Assembly: GCF_003589595.1 (NCBI RefSeq)
Contig: NW_020654422.1
Span: 20,724,769-20,788,768 of the forward strand
Direction of reading: 5' to 3'
Length of the DNA: 64,000 nt
DNA from: Hyposmocoma kahamanoa
Taxonomy: Eukaryota; Arthropoda; Insecta; Lepidoptera; Cosmopterigidae
The notes beneath the pieces were generated by a model. It did no database searches and was not told the origin of the DNA. It saw only the letters and a list, made by a program, of their open reading frames with translations. This document shows positions 54,205-63,391 of the stretch, one piece after another. Every line of letters begins with the position of its first letter. Position 1 is the first letter of the stretch. The translations under genes and the position numbers were made by a program.

Positions 54205-54655
54205 CAGAGAACAGTAGCAGTAGAGCTTCTTGTGAAAAAATCCGTTCAGGTAATACGATCTTACTTATTTTTGCCGCCGAGCAGTAATGTGAGCTTTACA
54301 GCGTTTTTTTGTACTCAATTTTGGTGACAATTTATTTTTATTTAAACATTTACAGAATATCATGATGAAGTATTATTTAATATTCGAATGTGGTAACCTG
54401 AAATATTGTTTAATATTTCACGCTGATATTATATTCCAGTAATGAAATAATAAAAATTGTCACCAAAATTGAGTACAAAAAACTTACCTGAAAATTACTG
54501 TTCCGTTTTGGCCCGATTAAACTACAGGTACATGGGAGTTGTCAACTTTATGTATCAGGGTGACGATGATGAACGCAATGCCACTGAGATCCTTGCAGTT
54601 GTTATAGATAAGCGTATCACTTATCACTAGGCCTATTATGACTTGTCCATTTTGT
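54205..54655 (+). mobile_element. family A SINE with nested MITE
   Basis: AGCAGTAGAGCTTCTTGTGA, TTTTTGCCGCCGAGCAGTAA, GTGAGC, then an insert, then GTTCCGTTTTGG, GTTGTCAACTTTATGTATCA and CATTTTGTCACTTGATGCC. Confidence 0.7.
54301..54485. mobile_element. MITE nested in family A
   Basis: Inverted ends TTTTTTGTACTCAATTTTGG, TGACAATTT and the complement AAATTGTCACC, AAAATTGAGTACAAAAAA, i.e. 30+ bp near-perfect. The whole is about 180 bp. TTTAC just left and CTTAC / ATTAC just right hint at a short duplication, but the exact ends are ambiguous. No second copy in the window. Confidence 0.7.
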
Positions 54656-54662
54656 CACTTGA

Positions 54663-54897
54663 TGCCATTAATAATAATAATAACGCACACACACACACGC
54701 AAACACTCAACATAGCCTACTAGGGAAACCCTGTGTCGCGGGTGCCATGGACACACACATAGACAACCACAAATTACAACCAAACTCACGAGAGAAATAA
54801 ATGTAGGCCATACAAACATTTCTCCCGGCCCGGGAATCGAACCTGGGACCTCTGCGTGGCAGTCCGGCATGGTAACCGTTCGGCCACGGAGGCAATT
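54663..54897 (-). mobile_element. tRNA-derived SINE, family C, full length
   Basis: Perfect reverse copy: the head ends at GCCACGGAGGCAATT and the tail is ATTATTATTATTAATGG at the boundary with family A. Very close to the copy 800 bp upstream, in opposite orientation. Confidence 0.85.
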
Positions 54898-55167
54898 AAA
54901 AATAAAATTATAAAATGAAAGTATTAATTAAAAGCTAAAAAAATCACAAGGCAAACAAATTAATCTTGAAATGGCTATACTGATCAAACACAACTACTAA
55001 ACGAAACTCTAGTGTTTGCTCTTTATAAATAAGATAAGGTAAGATACTTTTAAATTTATTTTCATTTTTAATCTAATTTAATACAAGTAATGCAAATATT
55101 TAATGTAAATGAAGATATTGGTACATGATATCGTTTGACACAATTCTCGTTGACCATAAGCCCAGAC
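54898..55167. other. no gene recognised
   Basis: Nothing recognised. Confidence 0.4.
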
Positions 55168-55170
55168 TTA

Positions 55171-55353
55171 GGGTCGTATTCCAGAACTCTACTCAATGTC
55201 AGGATTTGAGCAGACTTGAGTATGATTTCAAGCACTGGAAATACGACCCTAATGGCAAGGACTTGAGTATGATTTGCAGTGCTCACTATAATGCGCTCTA
55301 CGCAATACTCAAGTCCTGACTTGAGTATTGAGTAGAGTTCTGGAATACGACCC
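55171..55353. mobile_element. PIF/Harbinger-like MITE
   Basis: 183 bp. Ends GGGTCGTATTCCAGAACTCT, ACTCAAT and the complement ATTGAGTAGAGTT, CTGGAATACGACCC. TTA flanks both sides (55168-55170, 55354-55356), as PIF/Harbinger elements require. GACTTGAGTAT occurs inside in both orientations. A third partial end (CTGGAAATACGACCC, 55237-55251) lies in the middle. Confidence 0.75.
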
Positions 55354-55382
55354 TTAGAAAGGTTGACTGTTATCAAATATCA

Positions 55383-55495
55383 AATAATAATAATTACACA
55401 CATAGACAACCACAAATTACACCCAAACTCACGAGAGAAATAAATATAGGTCATACAATTATTACTCCCGGCCCGGGAATATAATCCGGGACTTA
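55383..55495 (-). mobile_element. family C SINE fragment
   Basis: ATAGACAACCACAAATTACA to CCCGGCCCGGGAATATAATC. It lacks the A-box end and the outer tail, and begins at an ATAATAATAATT tail. Confidence 0.65.
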
Positions 55496-55534
55496 TAATA
55501 TATGACATGATATATTATAATTTAAAAAAAAAAT

Positions 55535-55795
55535 CGACCTCAATAGTTCAGAATTGCGTCTATTTGCCATGTTTTATTGAAATCGGTTACCGGAAAGTGC
55601 GCGAAACCGGATTCATTGCCTAGTTTGCTACCCTTGGAGGAATATCTTCTTCAAATTTAAATTGGACCAATGCTGAGGTACCCTCTTTCGAACAAAAAAA
55701 AAGAATCATCAAAATCCAGAGGAATAGCGTAACCTACATACAAAAAACAAATAGAGCCTAATTGAGAACCTCTTTTTTGAAGTCGTCACTTTAAT
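55535..55795 (-). repeat. family F repeat, full length
   Basis: Most complete family F copy: TCGACCTCAATAGTTCAGAA, GAAAGTGCGCGAAACCGGAT, CTACCCTTGGAGG, CTGAGGTACCCTC, GAATCATCAAAATCC, TAATTGAGAACCTC and TTTTTTGAAGTCG. Confidence 0.7.
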
Positions 55796-55841
55796 TACAC
55801 AATCTTCATAGGAAAATTTTTACTAAAAATACAGGTCTTTG

Positions 55842-55997
55842 TGAAAGATTTCGTTCAAGTTCGGAAGTACTGCCGCAATATGTGAGATTACAGGGATAAC
55901 TTTAAAGATAGCTTATGTCTCGGGGTGAGGGGCGCAGAGGCGGTGCCGTTCGGACCTTTGTGATTTCAGGCTATCAATGGCACTCCCATCACTTCTT
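55842..55997 (+). mobile_element. family A, strongly decayed
   Basis: GTCTTTGTGAAAGATTTCGT, GGAAGTACTGCCGC, TTATGTCTCGGGGTGAGGGG, TGGCACTCCCATCAC with large gaps. Confidence 0.55.
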
Positions 55998-56370
55998 AAC
56001 AAGAATGTAAAGAATATAAAACCAGAATAACCGCTCACGCGATGCGCTCCTCCTACCGCAAAATGGCGGCCATTTGGTTTCGCAAATTAAAAAAGCATTC
56101 AGTTTAAATACAAGTTTTTATAAATAAAAATTATTATTCTGCATTGCTAAATAAAATCTCAAATAAAATGCAGTAATACACCGCAAATCTTGCACTTAAA
56201 AAGCACTAATGAAATTTTTGGTGTACTTGAATAAATATGATAATATTCCGTTTGAGTGGTTCTAACGTTTACCATGAAATTACTCCTTAAAGTATAGTTT
56301 ATAAACATTTATATTCAGGGTAAACTTAAAAAACGCTACTTACGGTATGTTTTCAATAAATAAACACCGA
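55998..56370. other. no gene recognised
   Basis: ACCGCAAAATGGCGGCCATTTGG at 56056-56078 contains a YY1-like AANATGGCGGC and lies in a short GC patch. Otherwise AT-rich. Confidence 0.35.
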
Positions 56371-56378
56371 AATCACCA

Positions 56379-56741
56379 GTGAGATGTAACATCCCCTTAC
56401 AGGATGTAGGAGTTTACAAGCTTGACTGTGAGTGTGGTCTCTCTTATATTGGACAAACGAAGCGAAGTATTTGTACCCGCGTCAAAGAACATATAGCTGA
56501 TGTCAAACACCGTCACGTAAACAAGTCTGCAGTCTGCGAGCATGGCATGGATAAACCTACACATTTAATGAAGTTTGACAAACCCCAGGTCCTTGTAAAA
56601 GTAGTCCGTTATCTACCCAGGATGCTGCGAGAGGCCATTGTAATTAAAAAACATCCTAATTTAAACAGGGAAGATGGTTTCTCCGTACCACCAGTTTGGG
56701 ATCCAGTATTTCCTCTGATGAAAAATCCCAAACAGATATAA
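56379..56741 (+). pseudogene. Penelope-like element, GIY-YIG endonuclease C-terminus
   Basis: A 120-codon uninterrupted frame. GVYKLDCECGLSYIGQTKRS carries the GIY-YIG-type core (GVY...YIG, about residues 11-25). Then ICTRVKEHIADVKHR has the conserved Arg and the H of the family, and KSAVCEHGMDKPTHLMKFD is typical of Penelope-type endonucleases. The end REAIVIKKHPNLNREDGFSV includes the E of the catalytic module (REAI-x-I-KHP-x-x-N-R-EDG). Canonical Penelope-like elements encode reverse transcriptase followed by this nicking endonuclease. Here the polymerase part is missing, so the copy is 5'-truncated. The frame begins at a GTG inside the gene, not a true start. The absence of stops suggests recent insertion. 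Confidence 0.85.
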
Positions 56742-57136
56742 GACTGCAGTACTAATTAATAATGTTTTAATTTATTCGAATTTCTATTATTAATTAATTA
56801 TAAATTTAACTTAACAAAAAATTCATTCAATAAAATAATTTGTAAAACGTAATGTAGCGTAAATCGGAATGTTTCTTTGTAAAATTAAAAATAAGGTATT
56901 TAATTAATAACTTTTGTAACTATAGTGAAAAAATAGGGTAGCGTGCATGAATGTTAGATATAACTGTTTTGATTTGGTTGATGATTGTACCACTTCAATC
57001 AACCGTGACCATGGGACCTGTAAAGGGCCCGAAACGTTGCTGCTTTGTTTGAAAAAACAAATATACGCGATTTAAATCCGGAAAAATAGTTTCATTTCCT
57101 ATATGTAACAATCACGAAAACCTAAGAACTCGATAA
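56742..57136 (+). mobile_element. Penelope-like element 3' region with family P terminal repeat
   Basis: About 250 bp of 3' UTR after the endonuclease stop, then family P from 56995: CAACCGTGACCATGGGACCT, GTAAAGGGCCCGAAACG, CGATTTAAATCCGG, ending CTAAGAACTCG at 57131. This colinearity assigns family P to the Penelope-like element. The core GAAACGTC is GAAACGTTGC here. Confidence 0.75.
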
Positions 57137-57435
57137 GAATGTAAAGTTAATCAACGTACACTTGTTAAATCGTCAAAAAAAACAAAGTCAACTTTAATTA
57201 AGTACAGTTTGTCACTTTAATTAAAAAACCAGTTTCGATACAGAATTAGCGTGCAGTAGTTAATAACTTTTTGATTATAAATCAACTTCTTGAAAGTCAT
57301 TAATCAGTTTGATACTCTCAATTAGGATTTGTTTTGACTAGTCTTAATCTAGCACAAATTTGAAATGAAGTTGTCAATATTTAAACTTTTGTCAAAAAAC
57401 ACACAGTCCCATATCTTTCTACATAAGTTTTGTTT
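57137..57435. other. no gene recognised
   Basis: AT-rich. Nothing recognised. Confidence 0.4.
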
Positions 57436-58420
57436 ATAGTGACCCTCCATATCAACCTCTTGGGTTCTTCGGGAAGGGCACTATAACCTGTGCCCTTCAG
57501 TCCTAACCCTGGATAAGCCCGTTTGCATGCATTTCATCCGGTTCTCCATAAGGCTATTGTCCTAGGTGAGCCGCCCCGGGTGCACGTACAGCATCCTCCC
57601 TATTTTTCAGATAGGTACCGGAGCTAACTAACGGTTGCCACCGCTGTGTCGTCAATAGTACTGCACTATAACTTGTACGCGCACAGGAACCTCATAATTT
57701 CAGGCTCTGACCTCAGATCAGCCAGAGTACAGGGTTGTCACAGACCTCTGTCACTTGACTTCATTCGGTTCTTCAAAAGACTAGTGCCTCGGGTGAGCCG
57801 ACCTATTGCACGTACAGTACCTTCCCTATTTTCCAGATAGGTACCGGAACTGTAGGCTTGTTCACTTCCCGTCGCGCTCCGCACGACTAACGGTTGCCAC
57901 CGCTGAGCCGCCGACTCTAGGCCGACTATCAAATCTCCTCATTGGTGGCGGAGCTGTAAGGCACGCTCACTTTCCGACGCCGAATATTACGCGGCCGGAG
58001 GGACCGGAAGATGTCTAGCTCATCCTCTACTAGCTCTCCGGGCTAGTGCCGGAGATGCCAAGTGGCAATGTTCTGCGACAATGTCTGGACATAGCCACCG
58101 ACTTAAAGGGTAACTCACGTGTCCCGCGCGTCTCCTCGCCTCAGGCCCTTAACTAGACCGCTACTAAGACGCGCTAGCGGCGCGAGAGACGAACGCCCCG
58201 GCCACACACCACCGGGGCAAACGAACGTGTTCGTCCCTGCAGCTAACTACAAACCCCGGCGAATCCATACACAAGTCCAGGCCCGCCAGAGACCCCGTGA
58301 AGACGTATAACTGGCGGAGGGCTTGGCCCATACACCCGCCTTACCCTGGAATTGCCATCGAGCGCGTAGTCTCTCCGAAAAACCTTATCTCTTGGATCGG
58401 TAGATAGAGACAACACTAAT
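57436..58420. repeat. unidentified GC-rich block with internal direct repeat
   Basis: A sharp change to about even base composition over 1 kb. A unit appears twice: 57538-57650 (CGGTTCTCCATAAGGCTATT, GTGAGCCGCCC, GCACGTACAGCATCCTCCCT, CAGATAGGTACCGGAGCT, AACGGTTGCCACCGCTG) and 57765-57905 (CGGTTCTTCAAAAGACTAGT, GTGAGCCGACC, GCACGTACAGTACCTTCCCT, CAGATAGGTACCGGAACT, AACGGTTGCCACCGCTG). The second has an extra ~35 bp. Frames of 60-70 codons are open on both strands, e.g. 58119-58310, Arg/Pro-rich. It could be the 5' UTR/ORF1 of a non-LTR retrotransposon, an LTR, or transferred DNA. I cannot decide. Confidence 0.45.
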
Positions 58421-58427
58421 TCTAATC

Positions 58428-58935
58428 AATTGAAAGTAGAAACTGCTAGATTTGTTTATTTTAGTACTTTCACAGTTTAATGATCATACGGAATTTTACT
58501 TTGAGGTAATGCCGCCGATAGTAATCTTTTTAAAATAAATTTTTTTTTTTAAATTTTTGTCCTGCAAAAACGTGCGATTAGGGCTACATACAATCAAGGC
58601 CCCAGAGTGTCTTTGAGAGACAAGTTTATAGAGATTAACTTTCTTACAGTAGCGTCACAGTACATTTATGAAAATTTTATTTATGTTTAGAAAAATAACA
58701 TTTTTTATGAATAGTAATAAACATAACATTGATACGATGAATAAGAATAAACTAGCTTTTCTTGACAATCGTCTTTTCAAAGTCACAAATTTATTTAAAT
58801 AGCAAAGACTACGCTTCTATATAAGAATCGAGTTGGTATTCAAAATTTGTCATTCGAGAGGTTTCTAACTAAAGTAAAACACAGAATTTTACACAAAAAG
58901 GTTATTTACAGCTTCGCGAAAGTACTTGAATAACA
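58428..58935 (+). pseudogene. Jockey-like LINE C-terminus, second good copy
   Basis: Same protein as 46.6 kb, plus strand, with several frameshifts: VETARFVYFSTF, SYGILL (stop) GNAAD, then after an A/T insertion IFVLQKRAIRATYNQGPRVS, LRDKFIEINFLTVASQYIYE, NFIYV (stop), NKNKLAFLDNRLFKV and the end LNNKNLW. It carries the same stop in the WGN position (TGA) as the 46.6-kb copy, so the mutation may be shared by descent. Begins at the edge of the GC-rich block. Confidence 0.7.
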
Positions 58936-59069
58936 AAAATCTGTGGTTGTGACCCGTTTACCTCTTGACGGTTGACTCCATCCATGATAATTATATGAAA
59001 TAAATATAGTAAATGATACTTGTCTACAATCAATTTCTATGTAATCAGCTTACTTGAGACACATAGATG

Positions 59070-59250
59070 CTTTTGGATATAACGTCTGGATAAGTCCCGG
59101 GTTAGATTCTTGGTAGGACCCATTTGGGGACTAGACTTTTCTAAACTGATTTCGCTCGGTTTGTTCTGGGCAGTCTTTCGGAAAGGGTTCTGGGTAGCCC
59201 TATTTTGAGACCAGGTAATTGGTTTTGCCGTCTGGCACATTATTATTATT
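59070..59250 (+). mobile_element. family E SINE
   Basis: AAGTCCCGGGTTAGATTCTT, CTAGACTTTTCTAAACTGAT, TTTTGAGACCAGGTAATTGG and GGCACATTATTATTATTAC. Confidence 0.6.
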
Positions 59251-59749
59251 ACTTTATGCAATGTGTTATATGAATATTGAGGGTTTCTTCAATTTATGTA
59301 ATTACAATTGTATGAGATTGGAACGATTCAATAGATATAAAATAATTTATTCGAAGAAAAACTTCAACAAGAAACACGTATAAAATTTCAGAACAAAGCG
59401 CTATAGTAATAACAGTTGGAGCACATGCAATAAGGTTATAGCCATCAGAACTGGCAGCTGGGTTGAACTTTGAACTGCAAGACGTTTGATAGAAAGCAAA
59501 CATGCTCCTTTGACGGAGTCTGGCAGTGTTTGGAAGCTTATCGAGTGGTTAGCGTTATTAAACGGATATTGATGTCCAGAATCCTTTGAAGGTTTTTCTA
59601 AATATATCGACGTCTGTCTTCAATAACTAAGGAAACGAGAACAATATTACGGTTGCTACAATTAACGGAAGCCTTAACGAAAATTACGACAAATCCTCTG
59701 TAACATATCCACGACGCAATTTGTAATTTTTACGAGATTAAAGATATGT
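59251..59749. other. no gene recognised
   Basis: Nothing recognised. Confidence 0.4.
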
Positions 59750-59905
59750 CTGCTCTTAAAGCTGTCATCTGCCGCCGTCCAGTCAACCCGTGACCACGGA
59801 GCGTGCAACCGTTCCGAAATATCGGGAAAATAAAAAGAAGTCATACCGTCGTGAGAAACCTGATACTAGTGATAATCATTTAGTGAACCACGAAAGTCTT
59901 AAAAT
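59750..59905 (+). repeat. family R, second Penelope-like end
   Basis: AAAGCTGTCATCTGCCGCCG, TCAACCCGTGACCACGGAGC, CCGAAATATCGGGAAAATAA and AACCACGAAAGTCTTAAAAT. The GTGACCA...CCGAAA-x-TCGG order parallels family P (GTGACCATGGG...CCGAAACGTCGG), so it may be the end of a related Penelope-like family. Confidence 0.4.
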
Positions 59906-61422
59906 TCCTACATTATTTCACATATTATATTGACTAGGTTAAAATTATGATTATTTTATGAAAATATAAAACTGGTACTGGTTATTTACATATTTTAATT
60001 GTAACATTTATTACTATTGTAATTTGTAACGATTCTTGTAATGCAATAGATTATACTGCTATATAATGATGCAAAGTTTACAAGATACCATAATCGATCG
60101 GCAGTGGTACTGCATTTTGACTGACGAACTGGCTGTCCAACCCGCATCAATCATTTACAACAACACTGTTGTCGAGATGCAAACGTGATGCTGTAACTTC
60201 GTACAAACGTATGGCAATCGTGAGGTTTTTAAAAAGATACGACTCTCCGTAACTCTAGTTGTACATAATATTTTTTACTTGAATCACGTGTGGCAATTTG
60301 TGCTACTCGTGACTAGTGTTCCAGTGACCCCCATTAGGCTCGCACCTTTCGAAGAGATCCATGCCTAAGACGTGAGTGGATTATACCTTACTGACATCAT
60401 TTTCTAGCTCACATCATAAAAAGAAATTTTACAGCGGTATGTAAGCGTAAGTACAAATTCTTGATCTCCTAAGACCCAGTAAACTACAATGGGAAAGAGC
60501 TAAACGTTTGATGTACGTTAAAATGTGCTAAATGTCAATTTATTAGATTTCAGGTTCAAGTAAGATTGCCCTCAGTTTTATATGAAAATAATAACGAAAT
60601 ACGAGTGTAGGTTTATTACACACATATTATATGCTCTCTGTGATGTGTTCAGGAACCGCATGTTACGACTGGCGAAATGGCAGCAAATAAAAACTTTTCT
60701 CACGCATGTCACACAAGCGTAGTTTTTACTTTTAATTCATAGACAAACTAGAATCGGTCCCAACTATCATATCGTTCGATATCAAGTAACGTGTGAAATT
60801 GTCAAAATTGTTTGCTATTGACATCTCATTTCGAATAAAACTCCATCTCGACTGATATTAGAATTGAGGTCAAATAAAATTGTTTTGTTTTTCAGAGATG
60901 TTCGAAATTTGAATGTAATAAAATATCGGATTGGATGTTATTATGAAGCGATAATAACATTTTCACAGCTAAAGAAATTTGTTAACAAAACAGTTTACCT
61001 TTACGCTGGTCGTAATTTGCGGTTTTTGAACACATCATAAAGGGTTTATGATATGTGTGTAGACAAACATATTTTTCTTAAACATGTTTGGAAATGTTTG
61101 CATTACTTTCAAAAAACGAACATGGAAACTTTATCATTCCCGCTACTCAAAATTTTTAAATCTATCTCCTAACAAATTGACTAACAACTAACTGTGTAAA
61201 CAGTCTAAAGAAAAAACACACACAGTCAACTTCTCAGTGTTCAGTTCGTAATTGCAAGAATTAAAAATATCTACGTGTAGCGGTTACTTTTTAAAAACAC
61301 GAAAAAGGCGGTAAAATAATGTGCTTTGGTATTATTTTCTATTTTGTCGTCTTTTTTGAATTTTCGTCGCGAAAATGACTGCTAATGAGAAGAGCAAAAA
61401 CGAAAATACATTAACAGAATGT
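59906..61422. other. no gene recognised
   Basis: 1.5 kb without recognised repeats or coding frames, the longest quiet stretch in the second half. Candidate low-copy host DNA. Confidence 0.4.
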
Positions 61423-61430
61423 GCTCCAAA

Positions 61431-61658
61431 CATTGACTTACAATTATATGGACGTCGGATCCGCGCTAAAAAGTGTCCGCACTTGTAAGGCGCTAAAATC
61501 GTATACAGAGCGCCAAACTCCGCTTTAGTCTTCATTTGTTCTACTGACAGCGCGATACTGCGATGACATTACAATTTAAATTTCGAATAGGTTGACTTGG
61601 GACATTTTTTTCGTGGTTTTTGTATTAGACCCGTCGTCCATTTATTTGTAAGTCAATG
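61431..61658 (-). mobile_element. hAT-like MITE, family G, copy 3
   Basis: 228 bp in the reverse sense, about 60 bp shorter than the other copies. Same terminal repeats. Perfect 8-bp target duplication GCTCCAAA (61423-61430 and 61659-61666). Confidence 0.85.
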
Positions 61659-61666
61659 GCTCCAAA

Positions 61667-61929
61667 TGTCAAATATTACTTTTAATATTAATTAATATTT
61701 TTCTTTTACTTTTTCTATCTTCCTCTCTTTGGTGTTGTATTATTTCCTCACATTATTTAAGAAAAGCACTATGTATGCCTCGGCGATAACGGGGATTGTT
61801 GAACTCGTATTAATACAAGGTGTAATAGATTCAAGCGTTACTTTAATTATCCCACCCTCTCTCCGCATAAAATTAATAAAATAAATAACACAAGCGCAAC
61901 TATAGTCACAAACCATAACCAATAATATA
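61667..61929. other. no gene recognised
   Basis: Nothing recognised apart from an open 82-codon minus frame (61740-61988) that overlaps the inverted repeat and shows no domain. Confidence 0.35.
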
Positions 61930-62320
61930 CCCGACACCTTAGAATAATAACGCATAGAAACCCAGTTCGCACACGCTAAGTGAGGCAAATTGAAGCGCGC
62001 CCAATGGGCCTACATGAGCGGGCGAGCCTTCAGTGCTCAAGGTCAACTTGCACCGCGAACAGCTCAAGAATTGTAGCTAAAAATGACGAAATGTGCGGTA
62101 AATGAGTGTAAAAATACGTCAGACAAACATAAAATAGATACTAACATCACATTCCACAATGAAGTAACGCGTTTCAACTTGTATTTTTATATAAATATTC
62201 ACTAAAACCGAAAATTAACCTACTACTAAAACTGAATTTAATTTTTGCCTCACTTGTGACAGTTCGTTTAATATGAAACTGTCATTCTATGCGTTATTAT
62301 TCTAAGCCCGACACGTGTTT
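61930..62320. repeat. inverted repeat flanking a THAP-like frame
   Basis: Left arm: CCGACACCTTAGAATAATAA, CGCATAGAA, then AGTGAGGCAAA (61936-61990). Right arm: TTTGCCTCACTTGTGACAG, then TTCTATGCGTTATTATTCTA, AGCCCGACAC (62246-62313). The arms share three blocks in mirrored order with different spacers. The right arm runs into the hammerhead ribozyme, while the left arm stops near its cleavage side. Confidence 0.6.
62083..62205 (+). pseudogene. THAP zinc-finger N-terminal fragment
   Basis: From an ATG: MTKCAVNECKNTSDKHKIDT, NITFHNEVTRF, stop at 62203. THAP domains begin M-x-x-C-x(2-4)-C, then reach a hydrophobic F-H/F-x-FP stretch before W and C-x2-H. Cys4, Cys9 and the ITFH segment fit; the second half of the C2CH finger is absent. 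AA followed by GTAACG at 62162 could be a splice donor, which would make this a first coding exon. THAP domains are found in P-element-type transposases and in host regulators. It lies between the two inverted arms. Confidence 0.5.
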
Positions 62321-62349
62321 CGCTTCTCCACGAGGCATCCTCAGGGACT
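62305..62349 (-). ncRNA. hammerhead ribozyme, type I
   Basis: All invariant parts are present on the minus strand. Box 1 CUGAGGA is at 62344-62338. Stem II GCCUC/GAAGC has one C-A mismatch and a GUGGA loop. Box 2 GAAA is at 62321-62318. Stem III is the palindromic ACACGUGU, four pairs without a loop. The cleavage-site C is at 62310. Stem I AGUCC (62349-62345) pairs with GGGCU (62309-62305), five pairs including one G-U. Predicted cleavage is 3' of C62310. Minimal stem III of this sort is known in hammerheads of Penelope-like elements, which are thought to work as dimers. The stem II mismatch may weaken it. Confidence 0.8.
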
Positions 62350-63391
62350 GTTGATTGCTCGATGCTCGGCCGAAGAGTCACTCTTCACTCACTCTTAACT
62401 GCATGAAAAAATATTCAACAGAAGCGCAGGTATTTTGCACGATTTAACTTTCACTGGGTTCACGGAGTAGCAAATAAATTTACTTCAATTTTTATTAATA
62501 CAAGGTCTCGCAGGCGGTTGGCCTTGTAATACCTACTCGTCCAGCAATCCCTTACTTCCCGGCCTCTTCAATTGAATGCCATAATTTCATTATAATGTAC
62601 AGTAGTCGTTTACATGATCCTAGGAATAATATTATTGTTCTCTTGACTTATAATCTACATTTTTATTACATGTACATGGGGCCCTAGGAGATTAAGGCAT
62701 TACAGCCGCATCGCGCTTCAGAATAACCCAAAGTGCAACTTAAACCCGACCTTGTTGAGTGATAACTCGTCCAGGTAAGTATGTCATTATGAGAGTGGCC
62801 ACCGGTAACAGCAGAGGACGTTTCAATCCTGCGGTAATTAACTCAGTTAAGCCGATATGGCTTGACAATGGCGCGGGAATCGCGAAACGGGAGAATGGAT
62901 AGGGCATATGTGATGACAGTTTTGATAATCATGTCATTGGTGTACCATGTATGTGCGACAGTGTTAAGTAAGTCATATTAAAGCCATCTGTTCAACTTTT
63001 GGAATATAACAATAGAGAATCGCACAACTTTCTCGAAAAGTATTGGATATTAACCACAATCAAAGATGAGCAAGCACGGTTTTAACCATAATAACCGTAA
63101 GGTATAACGATGTCCAAAATCGAGGACAAAACTATTTACTTCATATATATTTGTTGTCAATCGAGTTTCATTCAAATTTAATGATATTATTACAAAATGT
63201 TTATCGCCTTCTGATCTAGACGATTCATTGAAAAATCGATAGATTGAATCGATTTTCGTAAATCGAATTGTAATGCCAAATCTTTAGCAATAAGTATCCG
63301 CAGGATTGCAAAGTAGGTACTATGAGGACTTGCCTCTTATTCATCTAAAAAAATTTTTTTTTTAATCGGAATTTGTAGTAAATATGGATTT
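62350..63391. other. no gene recognised; splice-donor-like site
   Basis: CGTCCAG followed by GTAAGT at 62776-62781 is a strong donor in a less AT-rich patch (62690-62910) with no repeat match. Without an acceptor or coding frame this is weak. Confidence 0.3.

Noticed and set aside
55125..55376. 64- and 102-codon frames on opposite strands
   Set aside because: Both lie over the inverted ends of the PIF/Harbinger-like MITE and mirror each other.
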